Positions 63,091-64,000 of a stretch of DNA of 64,000 nucleotides are shown here, in pieces. The notes beneath the pieces are model-generated. The model had not been told where the DNA came from. It saw only the letters and a list, made by a program, of their open reading frames with translations, and searched no databases. The stretch lies in NCBI RefSeq assembly GCF_021513255.1, contig NZ_CP090977.1:682001-746000 (forward strand). Direction: 5' to 3'. The translations under genes were made by a program, and so were the position numbers. Every line of letters begins with the position of its first letter. Within the stretch, counting starts at the first letter, position 1. The DNA is from Planococcus sp. 107-1. Lineage in GTDB: Bacteria > Bacillota > Bacilli > Bacillales_A > Planococcaceae.

Positions 63091-63648
63091 TTAAACGTTC
63101 AACGATCCCCTGAATCCCCTAGCGGCATAATACGAATCCGCTCCGTTATGATACAGAAACACTTGCCCGTAGCGGAAATCACAGAAAAGAGCGCCGCCGC
63201 GATCTCTGATTTCAACAGGAGTCTGCACCCAGCTCGATGTCTTCATATCGAATTTGCCTAGCGACTGCAGCTTTCGATATTGTTCTTCTGTCAGCAATTC
63301 AATTCCCATGTCAGCCGCCATGCCGACGGCGTTGTTTTCGGGCTTGTTTTTCTTGCGCGATTCCAATGCTTCCGGGTCATAGCAGACGCTTCTTCGGCCA
63401 GTCGGGCTTTCTGCGGAGCAATCAAAGAAAATGAATTCATCTGCTGCAGCGTCATAATCCACGACATCCGGTTCGCCGCCAGTCCGTTCCATTTCATGGA
63501 GTGACCATAATTTGTCTTCTTTCGCTTCCAGTTTGTCCTGGATTTTGGCCCATTCGAAGTTTTCGTGGCGAGTGATGTTTTTCTCGAACCGCTCTTTTAA
63601 CGTGCTGAGAAATGCTTCGCGTTGTTCGGGTGATAATTGCTTGCTCAT
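63091..63648 (-). CDS. DUF4256 domain protein
   Basis: 185 residues, all one domain: MERTGGEPDVV, FFDCSAESPTGRRSVCYDPEALE, GIELLTEEQYRKLQ and a C-terminal FLYHNGADSYYAARGFRG. These are the DUF4256 landmarks. Function unknown; soluble and cytosolic. ATG 63648 has AGGAGGAAT upstream; the open frame extends to 63726 without a ribosome site. Confidence 0.88.
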   Translation of the reverse strand: MSKQLSPEQREAFLSTLKERFEKNITRHENFEWAKIQDKLEAKEDKLWSLHEMERTGGEPDVVDYDAAADEFIFFDCSAESPTGRRSVCYDPEALESRKKNKPENNAVGMAADMGIELLTEEQYRKLQSLGKFDMKTSSWVQTPVEIRDRGGALFCDFRYGQVFLYHNGADSYYAARGFRGSLNV

Positions 63649-63826
63649 GCCGATTCCTCCTTTAATGGATCTTGCTATTGTTGGTTTTAGTATATAAGAA
63701 AGCAGCAGGGTTTTGGAGAGGTGCATCTATTTTATTTTCAGTAGAGGATTGTCCGGAGCTTTTGCAGAATTAAAGAAGCAGGAAAGCAGATCGTTTTTCA
63801 TTCAGTAAATTGTAGGAGGAGTGTAT

Positions 63827-64000
63827 GTGAATATCTTGATCCTTGGAGGGACCCGTTTTTTGGGGAGATTTCTGACCGAGGCGGCTCTGAGCAGCGGCCA
63901 TGAAGTGACCTTGTTCAATAGAGGAAAAGCGAATCCGGATTTGTTTCCAGAAGTGGAAAAGTTGACCGGCGACCGGTACGGGGATTTACAAGCGTTGAGA
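63827..64000 (+). CDS. NAD-dependent epimerase/reductase family protein, partial
   Basis: The first 58 codons, cut by the window edge: NILILGGTRFLGRFL at the start is the dinucleotide loop of the extended SDR / isoflavone-reductase-like group, then HEVTLFNRGKANPDLFPEVEKL and DRYGDLQAL. The whole gene cannot be judged. GTG 63827 has TAGGAGGAG upstream. Confidence 0.75.
   Translation, partial: MNILILGGTRFLGRFLTEAALSSGHEVTLFNRGKANPDLFPEVEKLTGDRYGDLQALR

Noticed and set aside
1-64000. tRNA, rRNA, IS elements, prophage or integron
   Set aside because: No cloverleaf with anticodon arm, no rRNA-like block, no transposase or integrase reading frame and no flanking terminal repeats seen by eye.

Overview
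The window looks like chromosome from a moderate-GC Gram-positive of the Planococcaceae (Planococcus-like). The evidence is Bacillus-type AGGAGG ribosome sites with frequent GTG/TTG starts, many hairpin-plus-T-run terminators, two S-box (SAM-I) riboswitches, cre-type catabolite sites, a BceAB-type ABC pair, a YfiT/BstA-like DinB protein and a staphyloxanthin-type CrtP. I could run no search; all family calls come from motifs and remembered protein families. I saw no tRNA, rRNA, IS element, prophage or CRISPR.

Layout. 1-13 kb: ABC ATPase, YfcC carrier plus M20 peptidase, VWA protein, DinB protein, quinone oxidoreductase plus TspO, aldo/keto reductase, OYE-type flavoenzyme, a MetE-C-like methyltransferase under a SAM riboswitch, and YitT. 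13-24 kb: MetX-like hydrolase, secreted SGNH hydrolase, OsmC, an SDR, adenine deaminase, dicarboxylate symporter, AldA-like dehydrogenase, aspartate dehydrogenase, and a PadR/DUF2812 pair with a large palindromic operator. 24-34 kb: esterase, a glycerate regulon (CdaR, glycerate kinase, GntP permease with promoter and cre-like site), secreted M14 peptidase, crtP, and a rhodanese. 33.4-38.9 kb: a tightly coupled minus-strand operon of GntR regulator, Fe-alcohol dehydrogenase, thiamine-diphosphate enzyme, BASS symporter and epimerase, with no recognised pathway.

The most distinctive stretch is 40.1-52.4 kb. An AT-richer minus-strand operon (42.9-50.4 kb) joins a ribose-type ABC importer to an MtnK-like kinase, an MtnA-like isomerase, a class II aldolase and a DeoR regulator. 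This is the enzyme set of 5-deoxyribose / methylthioribose disposal (the DHAP shunt). Its promoter carries a cre on the -35/spacer and a DeoR-type TGTTC-N5-GAACA operator just downstream of the -10. Both sides carry the same parts: SDR genes, TetR regulators sharing one 21-bp operator design, and a dispersed intergenic repeat of 21-bp units (5, 3 and 5 units).

52-64 kb: acetyltransferase, BceAB-like ABC pair, NhaC antiporter, an SMI1/KNR4-LRR protein between two orphan genes, a SAM-riboswitch-controlled amino-acid ABC importer, DUF4256, and a partial epimerase-like gene at the right edge.

Caution on quality. Nine otherwise intact genes carry ten single-base frameshifts, mostly in homopolymers. 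The simplest reading is uncorrected indels in the assembly, not ten real pseudogenes. They are typed pseudogene here only to flag the broken frame.
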